Shown: piece by piece, positions 24,587 to 36,849 of the stretch
How positions within the stretch are numbered: the first letter of the stretch is position 1
Layout: the number at the start of each line of letters is the position of its first letter
NCBI GenBank assembly: GCA_026874595.1
Contig: CM049318.1
Coordinates: 58,254,250-58,318,249 of the forward strand
Source of the DNA: Sipunculus nudus
Lineage: Eukaryota; Annelida; Sipuncula; Golfingiida; Sipunculidae
DNA: 64,000 bases
Direction of reading: 5' to 3'
Translations under genes and position numbers: made by a program
Notes under the pieces: generated by a model
The model's input: only the letters and a program-made list of their open reading frames with translations
What the model was told of the DNA's origin: nothing
The model's database searches: none

Positions 24587-26345
24587 TTACCACTGTGCGC
24601 ACTGTGGTAATACCCTTGCAAGCATTTTGTATGCACCAATAAACGAGCGAAGACCCTTAACTGTCCCGGGTATAGAGCATGTGGAGAGTGTGGCAAGGCG
24701 GTGCGGGCTAGCTGATATATTTCCCTGATGCCAGATCCAGCCAAGAATAACCGCAGATTGAGGCGCAATAACTGTCATCGACGGAGAAAGTGTCAGATTG
24801 TTCGAGGCTAATGCAGCCAAGACTCGACTCCAGTTATTCAAGAGATCGGATGGGGTGTCGCCACCGATATACATGTCGTCAGCAATCTTAGCAACTACCC
24901 CTTCCACCAGAAGGTCGCCTAGGACACGGCACATAAGTTCCTCCAGTGCGGTCTCCGAACCGGGCATCCCCAATGCACATCTGCGGTACACTCTGATGCC
25001 ACGAAAAGGAGTGGCAACGCCAAAGTATTTCATTGACTGTTTCGCGAGTGGTATTTGATAAAATGCACTTTTCAAGTCAGTCACAATTATGTATTTCCAC
25101 CGTCCTATATTACGAAGTGTACTATCCATATCAGGAAGAAGCGATGGTTGTGGCTTGCAGTATCTACCAACATCTGAGAATGCGGTGACTAGCCGTGAGC
25201 CCCCACTAGGCTTCTTGACTAGGAATGAGGGGTTAACATATTCAACAAATATACCTATTGCCTCGGGGACTGCAAAAACTCCCGCCGCTTCCAATGCGTC
25301 AAACTGGTCCTGGAGTTCTAGCAGTCTATCGCGTGAATACTGTGGGACCCGTCCCTTCCTCTGAGGCGGCTCCACAGGCCCCATATTCACAACAGCCTCA
25401 AATGGACCGGATGCGCCATTGTAACACCTTATGTTTGGATCAAAAACAGAATCAAAGTCTCTATGTTTGTCAATGAAAGCCGACCTGATTGCTTCGGGCA
25501 AAATGTTGTGGGGGTCAACCTGAATATGTTTTGAAAACAAGTCACGTAAGCAAGAGGTCTGGTGCTTGTGTGGTGCCTTTAGAGCTTCTGGGGCCTCATA
25601 AGGCCTTTCATCTGTATCGCTGGCAAGGTCCACAGACAAAGCCCGCACTTGGCACACATGATCATTTTTTCTCACAAGTATGGGTGCCCCAGTTAGGTTT
25701 GGAATGCGAAGTTTGTGACCCACGCTTCGGACAACCTCTGGAGATGGCCACGGCTCACAGCCATGAAATGTCTTGGAAGCACAGTCATAGCGGGGCTCAA
25801 GAGCCAAATATGTGTCGTCGCACCCAATGTTGGGCGGGATGTCCATTTCAAGGAACTCTCCTGGCCAAACGGTTGTGTTGGCGGGTGGTGCGCGTAATAC
25901 TTGTGCCCGTCGAATGGAATGCAATTCTTTAATACCGGACCTTTGAGCATATTCATAGACTGTTCCATCACTGAATATTACCTGATGCTTCGCTGGTCTT
26001 ACGGCGATATCATTCTGCTCCATAAAGGGTACCCAAGCAAGGATATCAACATCTAACTGGCTCATTACTAATCCCTCAAAATGGAAGGACTTGTCTTCTC
26101 TATGAAAAGTCATTGTAGTCTCACCGATAACCTCAAGTGGAGACTGACCATCAGCTTGGTTTGCCATTTGGGATGAATGCTTGATAACTGCTCCCGCCCT
26201 TCGAGCAGCTTCACCACTGATCATATTACCTGTGGCACCACAGTCAAGAGTTATGTTTATTGGTGTGTGACCATGAAACATGTTCACCGTAGGGGACGCT
26301 TTCACTTTAACGCGTCGTGCTGTAGAAGGGATAACTCTCTAAACT
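24587..26345 (-). pseudogene. Retrotransposon protease-reverse transcriptase reading frame
   Basis: An open frame of at least 572 codons. It is open upstream of the first GTG at 26305 to about 26345, in line with relatives. The protease lies near the start: LDCGATGNMI occupies the retropepsin active-site position, but Cys replaces the usual Thr/Ser of D-T/S-G. A VDILAWVPFM segment matches the later ILG-type strand. Reverse transcriptase follows at about residues 350-540: motif A VTDLKSAFYQIPL, motif B LGMPGS, and motif C IADDMYIGGD with the paired Asp intact. The thumb ends at FIGAYKMLARVL before the TAA stop. The RT core is well preserved, so decay is not very old. Frame changes separate it from gag. 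A chain of shorter frames on the opposite strand here is a shadow. Confidence 0.85.
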
Positions 26346-26546
26346 CAGGTGACCAACCCACTTGTGAATCATGTGCCCTGTCTAGCTCAACATCAGGAGA
26401 TAATCCCTCACAATTTGGCTCCTCATCATATCCGGAGACCTGTCTTGCTCGTACCATGTACCTTCTGTCACTTTCAGGCAGAAATCTACATTCACTTAGG
26501 AAATGCTGATCAGGTCTCCCAGCCTGACAGCACAACGGGCATTTTT
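26302..26546 (-). pseudogene. Retrotransposon nucleocapsid zinc-knuckle segment (gag, shifted frame)
   Basis: This is the continuation of gag in the -1 frame after an A7 run at 26542-26548. It opens with a Cys-rich knuckle ([18 protein letters not shown]), a divergent CCHC-type motif with extra Cys, followed by an acidic linker toward the protease. The frame ends at 26302, but the protease frame is already open upstream of that point, so a second frame change is required between about 26303 and 26345. Relatives, as I remember them, carry gag, knuckle and protease in one frame. The shifts are then mutations here, although the first site also fits a slippery heptamer (see findings). Confidence 0.65.
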
Positions 26547-27362
26547 TTCCAAGCGCCTAGTGCGGGGGCGGGACTGAGGAGTGGGCGCTTTTTGTGAGTA
26601 TGAGCGGGGTTGCTGGAATCTAGACACCGCAGTACGCATAACTTTTGCATCTTCAACTGTGCGGATCTCGTCCAGCAGCGGAGACAAGGCCTGCGATATC
26701 TCTGGTTTAATGGAGGCCAATGTACGCGACCGAAGCTCCGTGCCGTATCGTTGCTTGACCAAACGTGGTAGATCTGGGTGAATGAGTCTTAACCAAGTCA
26801 GCAAGACCAAATTTTCCAAAGTCGGGGTTAATTCCTCATCTTCATCAATGGATTCACCATGATGGGAGATGCTGCGGGACTTTTTCAATAGACTGTCTTC
26901 GATAAAGGCTACAAGACGCTGATAGAGCCTTTCAGGTCTCTCTTCAGGCTCTAAGTGGAAGTCTGCGAAATCAAGAAAATGACCACCTGTGCGTTGAAAA
27001 CCATAATATAGGCGAATTGATTCCCATATACCGTCGAGTGATGTAGAATGAGTCACTATTGTGTTTCTAGAGATAACTGGGCAATAATTGGCTATCTGAC
27101 CCAGCATAAGCTCCAACATTCTGACTTTCTGTTGGGCTGAACGTCTCTCACTTGTAGGCACACTACTGTCATCACTGGTAAGTCCACGTAACAACTGACT
27201 CTTTGACTTCTTAAGCCACGTAAATCCTTCAACTAAAAAGGGAGCAAAGTTGGCATCCAATGACAGGGTGTAAATAATGTTCTGACGCCAGCTTTCTACG
27301 GAAGTAAGTGTCTCGTTTTCGGTTAAGCACCATTGTTTCGGAGCGCGATGGGTAGAAGCCAT
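26496..27362 (-). CDS. Retrotransposon gag (capsid) reading frame
   Basis: 288 codons starting at an ATG ([11 protein letters not shown]). The capsid-like part has [58 protein letters not shown] and [20 protein letters not shown], then [15 protein letters not shown]-type residues and a basic tail (PRTRRLEKN). This order of helices and the YxGFQ...HFLD block identify the Gag of a Ty3/Gypsy-like family common in marine invertebrates. Gag would coat element RNA in cytoplasmic particles. The last 14 or so residues after the A7 run ([14 protein letters not shown]) are out of frame, since the zinc knuckle is encoded in the -1 frame. The ATG lies about 310 bp downstream of the candidate primer-binding site. 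Confidence 0.8.
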   Translation of the reverse strand: MASTHRAPKQWCLTENETLTSVESWRQNIIYTLSLDANFAPFLVEGFTWLKKSKSQLLRGLTSDDSSVPTSERRSAQQKVRMLELMLGQIANYCPVISRNTIVTHSTSLDGIWESIRLYYGFQRTGGHFLDFADFHLEPEERPERLYQRLVAFIEDSLLKKSRSISHHGESIDEDEELTPTLENLVLLTWLRLIHPDLPRLVKQRYGTELRSRTLASIKPEISQALSPLLDEIRTVEDAKVMRTAVSRFQQPRSYSQKAPTPQSRPRTRRLEKNARCAVRLGDLISIS

Positions 27363-27674
27363 GTTCTAAGGCTATCAGTATCACAATCAGTATCAAGTTT
27401 GATTTAAGCACACACACAGTTATTCCAAATATTCGGAATCAATGTATGGTTTATATTTAGTCAGTGCATAGGCCTACACAATGAAAACTGTGATTTCTAC
27501 CTTAAGGCAATGACAGTACCTGTTTTTCACTGAATACGTCCAAGTACAGTAGTAGCGTATACTAGAAGATGCGTGCTGGTTAAGTAGTTACAACTGCTCT
27601 TGTTGACAGCAAAGTCCGCCAAAATACCTTCACCTCAGTTCAGTTCGATTGTATCCGAACACCTCAACAGTAAA

Positions 27675-27692
27675 TGAAAACCGCTGCCACCA
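27675..27692 (-). promoter_or_regulatory. Candidate retrotransposon primer-binding site
   Basis: The - strand reads TGGTGGCAGCGGTTTTCA, which could pair with a tRNA 3' end in ...CCGCTGCCACCA, discriminator plus CCA included. It lies about 8 nt inside the LTR-like terminus (TCATCTCA, complement at 27701) and 5' of gag, as expected. I cannot name the tRNA. Confidence 0.45.
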
Positions 27693-27700
27693 CGTCAGTA

Positions 27701-27987
27701 TGAGATGAAAGGGTCAACGGACAGTCTGTAGGAAATATTCACAAATACAGATCACCTGGAAATATCCGTTTATTCCAGTGAAACCTTCACACTATAGACT
27801 CGGAACATCCAGCATGGATGCCGGTCAAAACAAATACAAACCTTAAACCCCAACCCTTGGTGCATGCTGGAGTCCTATTGGCCAATCATCAATGTAGAGA
27901 GATTTCCATACTTTACGGTAAGCCGTAAATACACCACCCAATCTATGCCATACTGGCGTATGGGTAAAGTCACCTGGAGAGTGTACA
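27701..27987 (-). mobile_element. Putative 5' LTR of the Ty3/Gypsy-like element
   Basis: On the - strand this would run from TGTACACTCTCC to TTTCATCTCA, with TG...CA ends. It contains a CCAAT box (near 27884) and AATAAA (complement 27769-27774). The outer boundary is a guess because no second LTR exists in the window for comparison. Confidence 0.4.
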
Positions 27988-28142
27988 CATTACTGATTTA
28001 TTGAGTTAGTTTTCAGTTCATAATGCTTTATATTACCTTGGATGGACCATCAGAGTCACCGTGTATACGTGATTAGCTTTATGGCTCAGAAATTAGTTAC
28101 ACTGGTAATTGGCGGCTAACCTAAATATTCATTGTAGACATA

Positions 28143-28212
28143 CATAATATATGTATATATAATACATATATTATATTTATATAAATATAAATATATATAA
28201 ATATATATAGGC
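28143..28212. repeat. AT-rich hairpin-forming tract
   Basis: AATATATGTAT and ATACATATATT form a perfect 11-bp inverted repeat with a short AT loop, followed by (ATATAA)n-like sequence. Confidence 0.7.
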
Positions 28213-31200
28213 AAATATATTTTATACATGTGTAAGCAATTATGGAGTTGCTATGGGGAGAAGATAGTCTATTACAGTCCTGTAGAGAAGAATATACTAA
28301 CTGTACATTCAGGTGTACGGTACTTCTTATGTATTCCCATCATATTATCGGGGGAGCCCCCCCCCCCCCCACACACACACATGGCCCCAACAGCCCCCCC
28401 CCCTACGGTTTCGCAGATTATGCCATATGGTCATACCGCAAGTATTGCCTGAAAAAGTTCTTGGCAATTAATGACCGAGATTATACTGAATAACTTTTGA
28501 TCTTGCAACTTTCCTATGAGCCCCTTTTTATGATGAAACTAATAACTAGTAAGTCATGCTATACTAAAATGTTTGTGAGACTATAGATTTAAAGTCGACT
28601 TCATTTATTCTATTCTTAATTATTATTATTAATTATAATATATGTTTTTATGTGTAACTGCTTGGGTACATTTATAATATAGGGTTTTAATTTATATATA
28701 TTCATTCAATCACTTACAAAAGTGTGTAACGTAATGGAGCTAATCTTTTACAGGCTCATGCATATTTATTTAGTTTGGCATGAAAACAATAACCTGGTCG
28801 TTGCAAATGCGCAGAAGTTTTTGGGTCGCTACTACATCTATTAAAATAATAGCTTCACGTGGTGTTTTTCATGTGTCTGTCAACGCATCGGGTCGGATTC
28901 ATACTCGTCTACGTTTTTCTGTCGGAATTTATTCCGTCCAAGTATTGTTAATCATACTTCCTGCCAGATCGCAGGTACGTAGAGCAAGGGATTATCAGTG
29001 ATCAAGCGAAGAGGGGAACGTGCATGTAATCAGACACATGTCTAAGGCAAAATCACAGGACCCGTGCAGTGTGCCAGCTTGTTGTCATTGTGTCAGACCT
29101 GGTTCCAAGCAAGATTTACGCTGAAGATAATTTTGAGTTTAGTTCTACATTTTCTCAACAGTGGGTTATTATAGTTATGTTTCAGTGATTGGGTCATTAG
29201 GAAAACCCATGTATCTGCTTCCACACGGTGCCTTCGGCGATAAATATTTTATGAGCCAAAAGCAACCTCCCCCTCCCTCCAATATATAAAATTTTAAAAC
29301 CAGTGTGCCTCATGCAGTTGTTTTTTTTTTTCTTTATTGATATTTTAACATAACTTATTCTGAATACTCAAAATAGAGTTATTAGCAGTGTTTTGAAAAG
29401 CTCCAGTAGAGCCCATGCTAGATTTTATCATCAAGAATTGTTACCTGTATAATACATTACTGGGTTAGTTATTTTTCAATGTTATTAATGTGGGCATTAG
29501 TACGAATTAATATAATCCATCATACATTCAAGCTTATGTTTAAAGTAATTTTAAAGATGAATATCAACATAATGTCAGTAAAAAATTAGTAATAAATTTA
29601 TTAGTGTGTACATATACTAATAACTTTCACTTTGTTGTCAAGGTTTCTTAAAATAATTAAGCCAACCACAATAAAAAGGGGATCCACAAGGAAAATTATC
29701 TGCTGTATTGAGGCCCGTAGATAATAAGACAGGGATAACCTGATGAGCCTAGAATGTTAAGGCAATATTTCAGCTTGGCGACCTACGAAGTGACAAGACA
29801 TGAAGATACCAGAAGATTGAACTTTGAATGTATGGTTGATTTTGTAAATAAATGATTACATTAAATGTTAAAATGCCACAGTGTTTCATGTGCGTTTAAA
29901 TGTATAAAACAAAAATGCATGACAACAAATTTTCCAACACTGATAAGGATGTGGATACTTCTTTGTATATTTTAAATTACCTGAAATATGTTTATGATAT
30001 TTTTTAATACATAGTCAAATGTATGAAATGCCTTATTATGAGTTGTGTAGTATAGGTAGCAAAGTGAACAGCAAAGGTTAAGCCTGTTTTGTTTACAGTT
30101 CATGGTGTTCAAAATAAATTTAGGTGGTTCCATGGCAAAGCTTGTCAAAAACATTTACATTGACAGCCTTGGTGTAGGTTCAAAGCCATTCAGATTAATA
30201 TAGTAGACACCACATTTTATGACATTCACATGATGACTAATCATACACATTCACAGGCAATAGGAAGATTGTGCAACATTTGTGTTTAAAAAGAGTTGAA
30301 CATGAGATTAAGAATAAAGGTAATTTTATATTTTACATATTCAGAAAAATAAAATTAATAATGATACTGTACATGTATTACAAGAAAATCAGATATTCTT
30401 GAGAACTTTAGTATGGTATGATCACACACACAGGCATATAACACACACACACACACACATATATATATACCAGTTTTTAATAAATATAAAATGCACATAT
30501 AACTGAATTAGATATAAATCACACCAAAAATATAAGGGAATGTTTAACAAAAGAGTAGCCTAACTTTTTTTCACAAATCTGGAACTGTGAAAACTGAGGG
30601 TTTACTTGTCCTATAAACATGTTGACAGTGGATTATTTTTTGTTCCAAAGCTCCTGGGGCACTCCCAGGCAAACCCATTTTTATGTATTAGGTTTTCGAT
30701 TTCTGCAAATCTGTTAACTACTGATATTAGCCAAAATGGGCATGTATTTATACTCCATTCTCTGTGTATTTTTTTCATACATGATATGCAACACTTTCTT
30801 GTTTAGTATACAACACTATTGTCTAACGATTTAAAATGATTTCCATAAGCAATTTTTTTTTGTCCCTGGTCGACATCATTGGTCAATGTCACAAAAAATA
30901 AAAATGAACGTTAATTTAAGGGATTAACAGTTAGTACTCAGTAATGTCATCAGTTGAAACTTCTCCCTCGAAAAAAGATGATAGAAGCTGATATGTTCGC
31001 TGCAAGCTCGACAATATAATTCTGTTTTCAGGCAAAATCCAAATCCCAACAAGACTTTTTTCTAAAAGAAAAATGGCTACAAATACATTGTGTGTGTATT
31101 CATTGAACAAAAATTTCATTAATTGCATGAACAATCTTAAAAAGAATAACAACAATCTTTAATATCTGACGACTTTTCTAACAAATTATATTCACTTTTT

Positions 31201-32095
31201 AAAATCCAAAATAAAAATATGTGACTTGAACATCAAATTAAATTCGAAAATATACTTTAACAATTATTCATAATTGCAAAAGTTTCACTGATATGAATGG
31301 TAAAAATAGAAATAAAGTATACAAATAAAATATAATAATAATTTCAATTATATGGTAGAAGGGCACAGTTGGAACTTGAACCCGAAACTGAGGCTATAAT
31401 AATATTTTGTTCACTAAATTATAAACAGTAATTTTGTTAAATTGTAATTGTCTTTGAGCTATTCAATTAATCATATATATTACCATAAAAACAAGAAATA
31501 TACAGGAAAATTGGTTTATGTATTTTTAAACGAATATGAAATGGGATTGACCGGAACGTTGGTCAAGTAACATGCATAATTTTGAACTTAAAAGCATACT
31601 CAACTGCTTACACCCGCCGGAGTCCACCGGATATTAACACTTACCGGTGAAATTGTCCTGTCAACTGACGATGTATCGGGATTACAAGAGCAGTCATTCA
31701 TGCTAATTGCCGATCAAAACCAGGGTTTTCTCAATCGTGACCATTTTTCGACACCCCTGCGTTGGCATTTTGTTTATCTGAACCCCAGTCGTGTCAGCTG
31801 TGACTGTCCGCGCTGTTATCACACATGACCTACAAATCAAGTGTACAGCTGATGAAGCGGTGGCCTGGAGTAATACCACGTGAGGCCGCCAGGGTCGGGT
31901 TTATCGGTAACCAGCTCTCATTATGCAACTGGATTTGTTCTAAGGGAATTTGTGTGTCATTGTTAGTCTCTATAAGTATTTCTTTTTATTTCAAAATTCA
32001 AAATTTAATCCTGTTACCTGTTAATTATTTAGCCATTTTACCTCGCGATTTTTACCATAGCCATTTTTGCCTTAGCCATTATTACCCTGGACAAT
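28213..32095. other. No recognisable gene; microsatellites
   Basis: This is a long AT-rich stretch. A poly-C/(CA)n tract lies at about 28358-28382, a poly-T run at 29321-29331 and an (AC)n array at about 30423-30462. Open frames on both strands are short and motif-free. A somewhat GC-richer part at 31600-31930 has no recognised coding content either. Confidence 0.45.
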
Positions 32096-32099
32096 TTTA

Positions 32100-32420
32100 A
32101 CGGGCACCATAGTATATAGTATATACCAACACAACTGAACAAAACTGAACAACTGAACAGCAGTCACATACTAAGCGTAGGACAAAATATATACTGTACC
32201 AACTACCGGAGGGAACAGTTAAAATCCAAGTGACGAGAACCAGTAGCATTCTGAGTGTATGACAAAATATGCACCGGTACCCACTACCAGAGCAAACATT
32301 AAAAGTCCATGTTACCAGCACCAGTCACATCTCATTAAAGTAAATAGTACAGCACTAACGCAACTGAACAGATTTCCACACCAGTCACATTCTAAGTGCT
32401 GGACTACTTCATTAAAGTAT
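32100..32420. repeat. 80-bp tandem repeat
   Basis: GACAAAATATATACTGTACC at 32181 and GACAAAATATGCACCGGTACC at 32261 mark consecutive units 80 bp apart. Adjoining sequence repeats CAACTGAACA and CAGTCACAT. About three to four degenerate units are visible. Confidence 0.7.
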
Positions 32421-32729
32421 ATAGTATAGACAGGAACGTGGAAAAATAGTTCACTACAGATCAGCATCCATGCCATCACTATCAAATGTCTATTATTTAA
32501 CAGTTTTCCCCTGTGTCTCTGAATGGTTCATCTCTTTCATTCTTTAGTTAATACCTAAATAAGGTTATCAGATCCGACCAGAGAATAATAACAAATGTGT
32601 AGGGCTTACGTTTGTACACTTTTGTTTCTTTCTTTTGTCTGTTATGATCCAAGGAGAGGCGTCAATGGTAATTCTACGTGCTTATTCCAGTCTGAGATGA
32701 CAAGGATGTACCGCATTTTGTAATGATCT

Positions 32730-33327
32730 TCATTTCGGATATGCACAGGTGTCTTTGTTTACAACAACATTATCGCCGAATTTGTCAACAGATAGTAAAT
32801 GAATAAAATCACACAACAGTTTTATGGCTTTAGGGTCTTTCATAACAGTAAAACTGGTAGCATACATACGTTCTTTACATGCAGAATCTGCGTGACACTT
32901 TTCATATATGTTCTGAACATTCAAATTTGCACGGTCTAGATGTCAAATTTGTGAGATATTTGCCCAAGTGTGGGAATATCAGTCCGGTGCGAATTGGTTC
33001 TGCATGGGTGACGAGCTTCTGCCGTGATGTCCACTTGTCGCCCTCTACCAGTCGCCACAGTTTCTTCATTCTGCGCCTTCCTCATGGGCCAATCTGATAC
33101 AACGATGATGATTTGAAACGTGTCCATAGATGCTGTGAACAGCCTCGTGCTCGACAATGCAAAGTGACAAAATCTCTCATGCTGCACAGGCAAAATCCCA
33201 TTGCACAGGAAAGCCTGAGAAATCGTGAAATTCGCAAAGTAATTTCTACCTGCTGCATCTGAAGACAGTTTGCCTTATGACAAGAGGCACAGGTCAGACT
33301 CGACTCTATGATGGGCCCGTGTCTCAC
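32730..33327 (-). other. Cluster of unrecognised open frames, possible exons
   Basis: Three - strand open segments follow one another in different frames: 33082-33327, 32936-33193 and 32730-32924. The last would encode NVQNIYEKCHADSACKERMY... and ends at a TGA. A possible AG acceptor (CATCTAG) lies just upstream of it, on the - strand near 32940. Composition is more coding-like than its surroundings, but I recognise no domain and cannot prove splicing. It may equally be an old mobile element or chance. Confidence 0.2.
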
Positions 33328-34424
33328 CTGTTTCTCCGGTTAGACTATTAGGACATTTCCTGGTATGATTCTCCGAAAAAGTTATAAGATTTTACAGGCG
33401 TCATGGTGAGCACACATACAGCTCAGAGAATCCGTGATCACCTGGCTTATCAGACATATCTGGACCTTCAGTAGTCTTACTAATCCTGAGATCAGATGAT
33501 ATTCCCTCTATAGGTATCTCTTACTAGTGCCTGAATACATCTGTGTTCTGTCTCAAACCAAGTTTATCACATTTCGCCTGAAGTTTGGTGCCAAACTCTA
33601 TCTTTTCAGTCTCTGAGGCAAAGTCCAGCTGATACTGTTTTCATACTGCTCCTTCAAACATATGTCTTAACAATAAAATTGGACTCAAATCCCTGGTCAG
33701 TTATAAACCAAATAGTAACATACAGATATACAATCCAAGTATGTCCAGCGTAGGTTCCTCCCTTACGCTTCATAAGCAGCGGTTACATAATGCTCAACTG
33801 TTCGCTACACTCCCCGCTGCAATAAACCGCGGTTGCTGCTCAGGATTGGCCACCAGGCGGAGCTGTCTATGTGGAATTCCCTTGCGTAATATTTAAACAA
33901 TCACATTGCTGGTATCACCAGCATAATTGGATGTACTTTGAGGTAGCGCTCACTTAACTTTGCGGTGAAAAGCGCTTTGAAACACAGACTTTTTCCACCC
34001 CAGTTGGAATACACACGATGCAACCATCAACTTTCAACACAGTCTCTTTACTGACTTGCTGGAGTGGCCTGAGGTCAGTTATCCCTCACTAAGACCTACG
34101 TCGTTCTCTTATATTTTGCCCTATTTATATAACTTTACTTTGTAGTCATCATTCGACCACGGCACAGGAACCATTGGCAAACGATATTATCATGAACTGA
34201 TATTGGTCTTCCGTCTTGTTGTCTTCCGTTTCACACATGTTCCGTGTTCGTGCTGCCTATCATTAATGGACAACAATAATATTGTTAACAATATTATCAT
34301 TTATAAAATTAAAGGTAAGCAAGTGAGAAACACTCTTATACATCCTCAATTATATTTTGTCATATAGGTGTTTCAGATGTTTTAGGTGTGTGCAAATAAA
34401 AGTGTGCAAATACAAAGAAGGGTT
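33328..34424. other. No recognisable feature
   Basis: Mixed sequence. A GC-richer part at 33750-33990 includes a CCAAT box (complement in GGATTGGCCA near 33844), but I cannot tie it to a gene. Confidence 0.35.
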
Positions 34425-34540
34425 GGAGATCTATAGTAGCAAAGTGGTTAAAGTAGCCACACCAGGAATCGGAAGATTTTTGGTTTTATGATTTTATGAT
34501 TTTATGATTTTATGATTCAAATTCACTCAAGGTTAGAGCA
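34425..34540 (+). mobile_element. tRNA-derived SINE head with internal microsatellite
   Basis: An A box (TAGCAAAGTGG at 34437-34447, followed by TTAAAG) and a B box (GATTCAAATTC at 34514-34524) are in the order of a tRNA gene and internal RNA polymerase III promoter. The spacing is enlarged by about four copies of TTTTATGA between 34480 and 34516. No intact cloverleaf can be drawn, so it is a SINE relic rather than a tRNA gene. Confidence 0.6.
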
Positions 34541-35000
34541 GTTCCTAATATATCAGATAACAGACATAACATTATGTATGAAGACACCTAGAATAATCGA
34601 AATTTAATGTTCGGAAAAGAGGACAATAAAAAAAACAATTCAGCTCAATTCATGCTCATTTTAATAACCTTTTCTCTGATAAATAGTTGACCATGGTGTG
34701 AAATCTGAAGTGTTATATTTTCTATTTTACCTGACAATAATTGGAATGTGATATTCAGCACAGGTTGCGCCACATGCAGCTCACATAATATACACCAGTC
34801 TCATAACCAATATTACTATAGACTTTAAGGCTGAAATAGGTGCAGCCATTCCTTAGATATCTGATTACAGGCACTGCACTTTGCCAGCATTGGCTCATAT
34901 AAGATGTCCCTATATTGCCATCAATCCAATCACGACTTTCAGGCAACTGAGCTAAAAATCCATTTTTCTAAATTTTGAAGTTTTAAAAGTAATCTAAATG
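34541..35000. other. No recognisable feature
   Basis: AT-rich spacer with short open frames only. Confidence 0.35.
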
Positions 35001-36520
35001 GCTGGAATTTGAAATACATTAAGGAAATTAATATTTACCCAGGGTTTGCGTGTTGCCGACATGTAGTTTCCTAGTGGAAAGAGTTTAGAATTTATTTGCT
35101 ACAAATAGTGGTTTTCCGTTTGTACAAGGTTTCAGGCTGAAGGGAATTTTCCCTTTGTTCCTTTTAAGATTTTAACTTTGAAGTAGAAACTTGAAGCTTT
35201 TTTTTAAAAATAATACTAAATTCAGACGAAGTTTATTCTACCTTGATCAAATTCAATGGTGTAATTTCCTAGGAATGCTGTCATTTGGCATGGTTGCAAC
35301 ATTTCGCCAATATCCAATTAATATGCATGATTATAGTGACAATAAAGGTCACTTACAACATAAATGATGTCAAAATGCGAGAATATCGATTTTTTACATA
35401 TTTTATCCCTGAGGGTAAATTAATGGTACCAAAATCAATTTTAACAGTATAAGATCCCCAATGTTTTGGTATGAGGTATGGTTGTCACATGTCTCACTTA
35501 CCGGGTAAATGTAAATGGGTACAGGCTGAACCGCGTTTTAAAGTCAGGATGTTTTCAAATATGATGTGCTTTGTACTATCATAAAATAGTTATAAGTCGC
35601 AAAGCTCTGTGTCATAGATGACCATTTTCAAAGTGAATGATCAAAAAAGCGGTTTCATAGCTGTAAACATGCATCTTTAACAAAAGCAATTCCCTTTACC
35701 ATAATTGTAAGATCTTGTATGTTAGGTGAAGGGCTGACCATTTTTTATAAGAATACACCTCAATCAGAACATATACCTGATGCCATAAGACATAAGCATG
35801 TGTAGCTAAAACGTATTTACCAATTTGTTCAAAACTATATGCAGGCAAAATCTCTGCATACCTTATGAGGTCTTAAATTTGAACTTGAATGTCAAAAATA
35901 ATGAAAATAAACAGAGATTAAATTCATGGCACAAAAATTCATTTTAACAGTATGAAAACCTTAGGATTTTGGTATGAGGCATACTTTTTCATGTTGCCCT
36001 TCCCCGGTTATTTAATGGGAGTGGGCTTACACGGGTTTTAAAATCTTTTCCTTTTCATATTTGAAGTTCTTTAGACTACCACTTTATAGAAATAGGTGAC
36101 CTAGTTTGGTGTCTCTAGTTCCACATTTTCTGTGCGAATTGTCTAAAAGGTGGTTATTTACAGTTTTAAATTCTTCAAAGTAAAGAATTTTTTCCAATTG
36201 TTTTTGCTCTTCTTTATAAGCTCCAGGCCTTGAATGTGGAATATATCTCATCAAAATATACATAATGGTGGTATCATAGTGTAAACAGTCCAGAATTTGT
36301 TGCCAAACATGGGTTTTTCAACTAATACAAGGCTATAAATGCAGGCAAAATTTCTTTTCCTGCTTTTTGAGGTAGAATGTTAAAAAAGTTTTAAATAATC
36401 ATCCCCAAGGTCAAATTCATAGTACAGAACGGGTATTTATAGGCTGAACCGGGTTTTGAAGGCTGGCTTTTTATCCAAATTCAACGTGCTTTATGAAAGC
36501 ATTTAGAAGGTATATGTTTT
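35001..36520. repeat. ~500-bp degenerate tandem repeat, about three units
   Basis: The landmarks ATTTTAACAGTAT, TTTTGGTATGAGG, GGGTACAGGCTGAACCG and GGGTTTTRAA recur near 35421-35540 and 35925-36045, and in part near 36420-36470. Unit length is about 500 bp, with considerable divergence. Confidence 0.6.
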
Positions 36521-36849
36521 CAAGGTTGGAATCGTTTGGGGAATATTTCCAAAGTTAACATTCATTTTAACAATATGAGTACCTCAACAATTTCATATGG
36601 CTGACGGAAAAGAAATACGACCATAAAGCAAACGTGTGTAACGCCCTACGCCTCGCTAGGTTACCAGAGTTAGCTTACCGGCCCTATCCATCATTCTAAC
36701 TGGTGACAAATCTGCAGCTGGCCTGTGGCAACTTGACTCAGAAAGGGCACCAGGCTGCAAGTGATGTGGAGGGGTTATTACAATAAAGTAAACGACATCA
36801 GAAGTTAAACGCATCAATATACTGCATATCCTTTTGCTGAAATGCTGCT

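Larger units (their letters stand above)
24233..27987 (-). mobile_element. Degenerate Ty3/Gypsy-like LTR retrotransposon, 3'-truncated
   Basis: Reading on the - strand, the order is a 5' LTR-like region, a candidate primer-binding site, gag with one zinc knuckle, retropepsin, reverse transcriptase and a partial RNase H. The gag matches a family I recall from coral and mollusc genomes (landmarks [26 protein letters not shown]-like). The copy is broken by a frame change near 26541-26548, a second frame change near 26303-26345, an in-frame stop at 24587-24589 and loss of everything after mid-RNase H (about 24250). No integrase and no 3' LTR were found downstream, so it cannot be autonomous. The whole block is GC-richer than its neighbours. 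Confidence 0.85.

Noticed and set aside
25089-25932. Several + strand open frames of 70-147 codons opposite the retrotransposon
   Set aside because: They are antisense shadows of the protease-RT reading frame, which has clear retropepsin and reverse-transcriptase motifs on the - strand.
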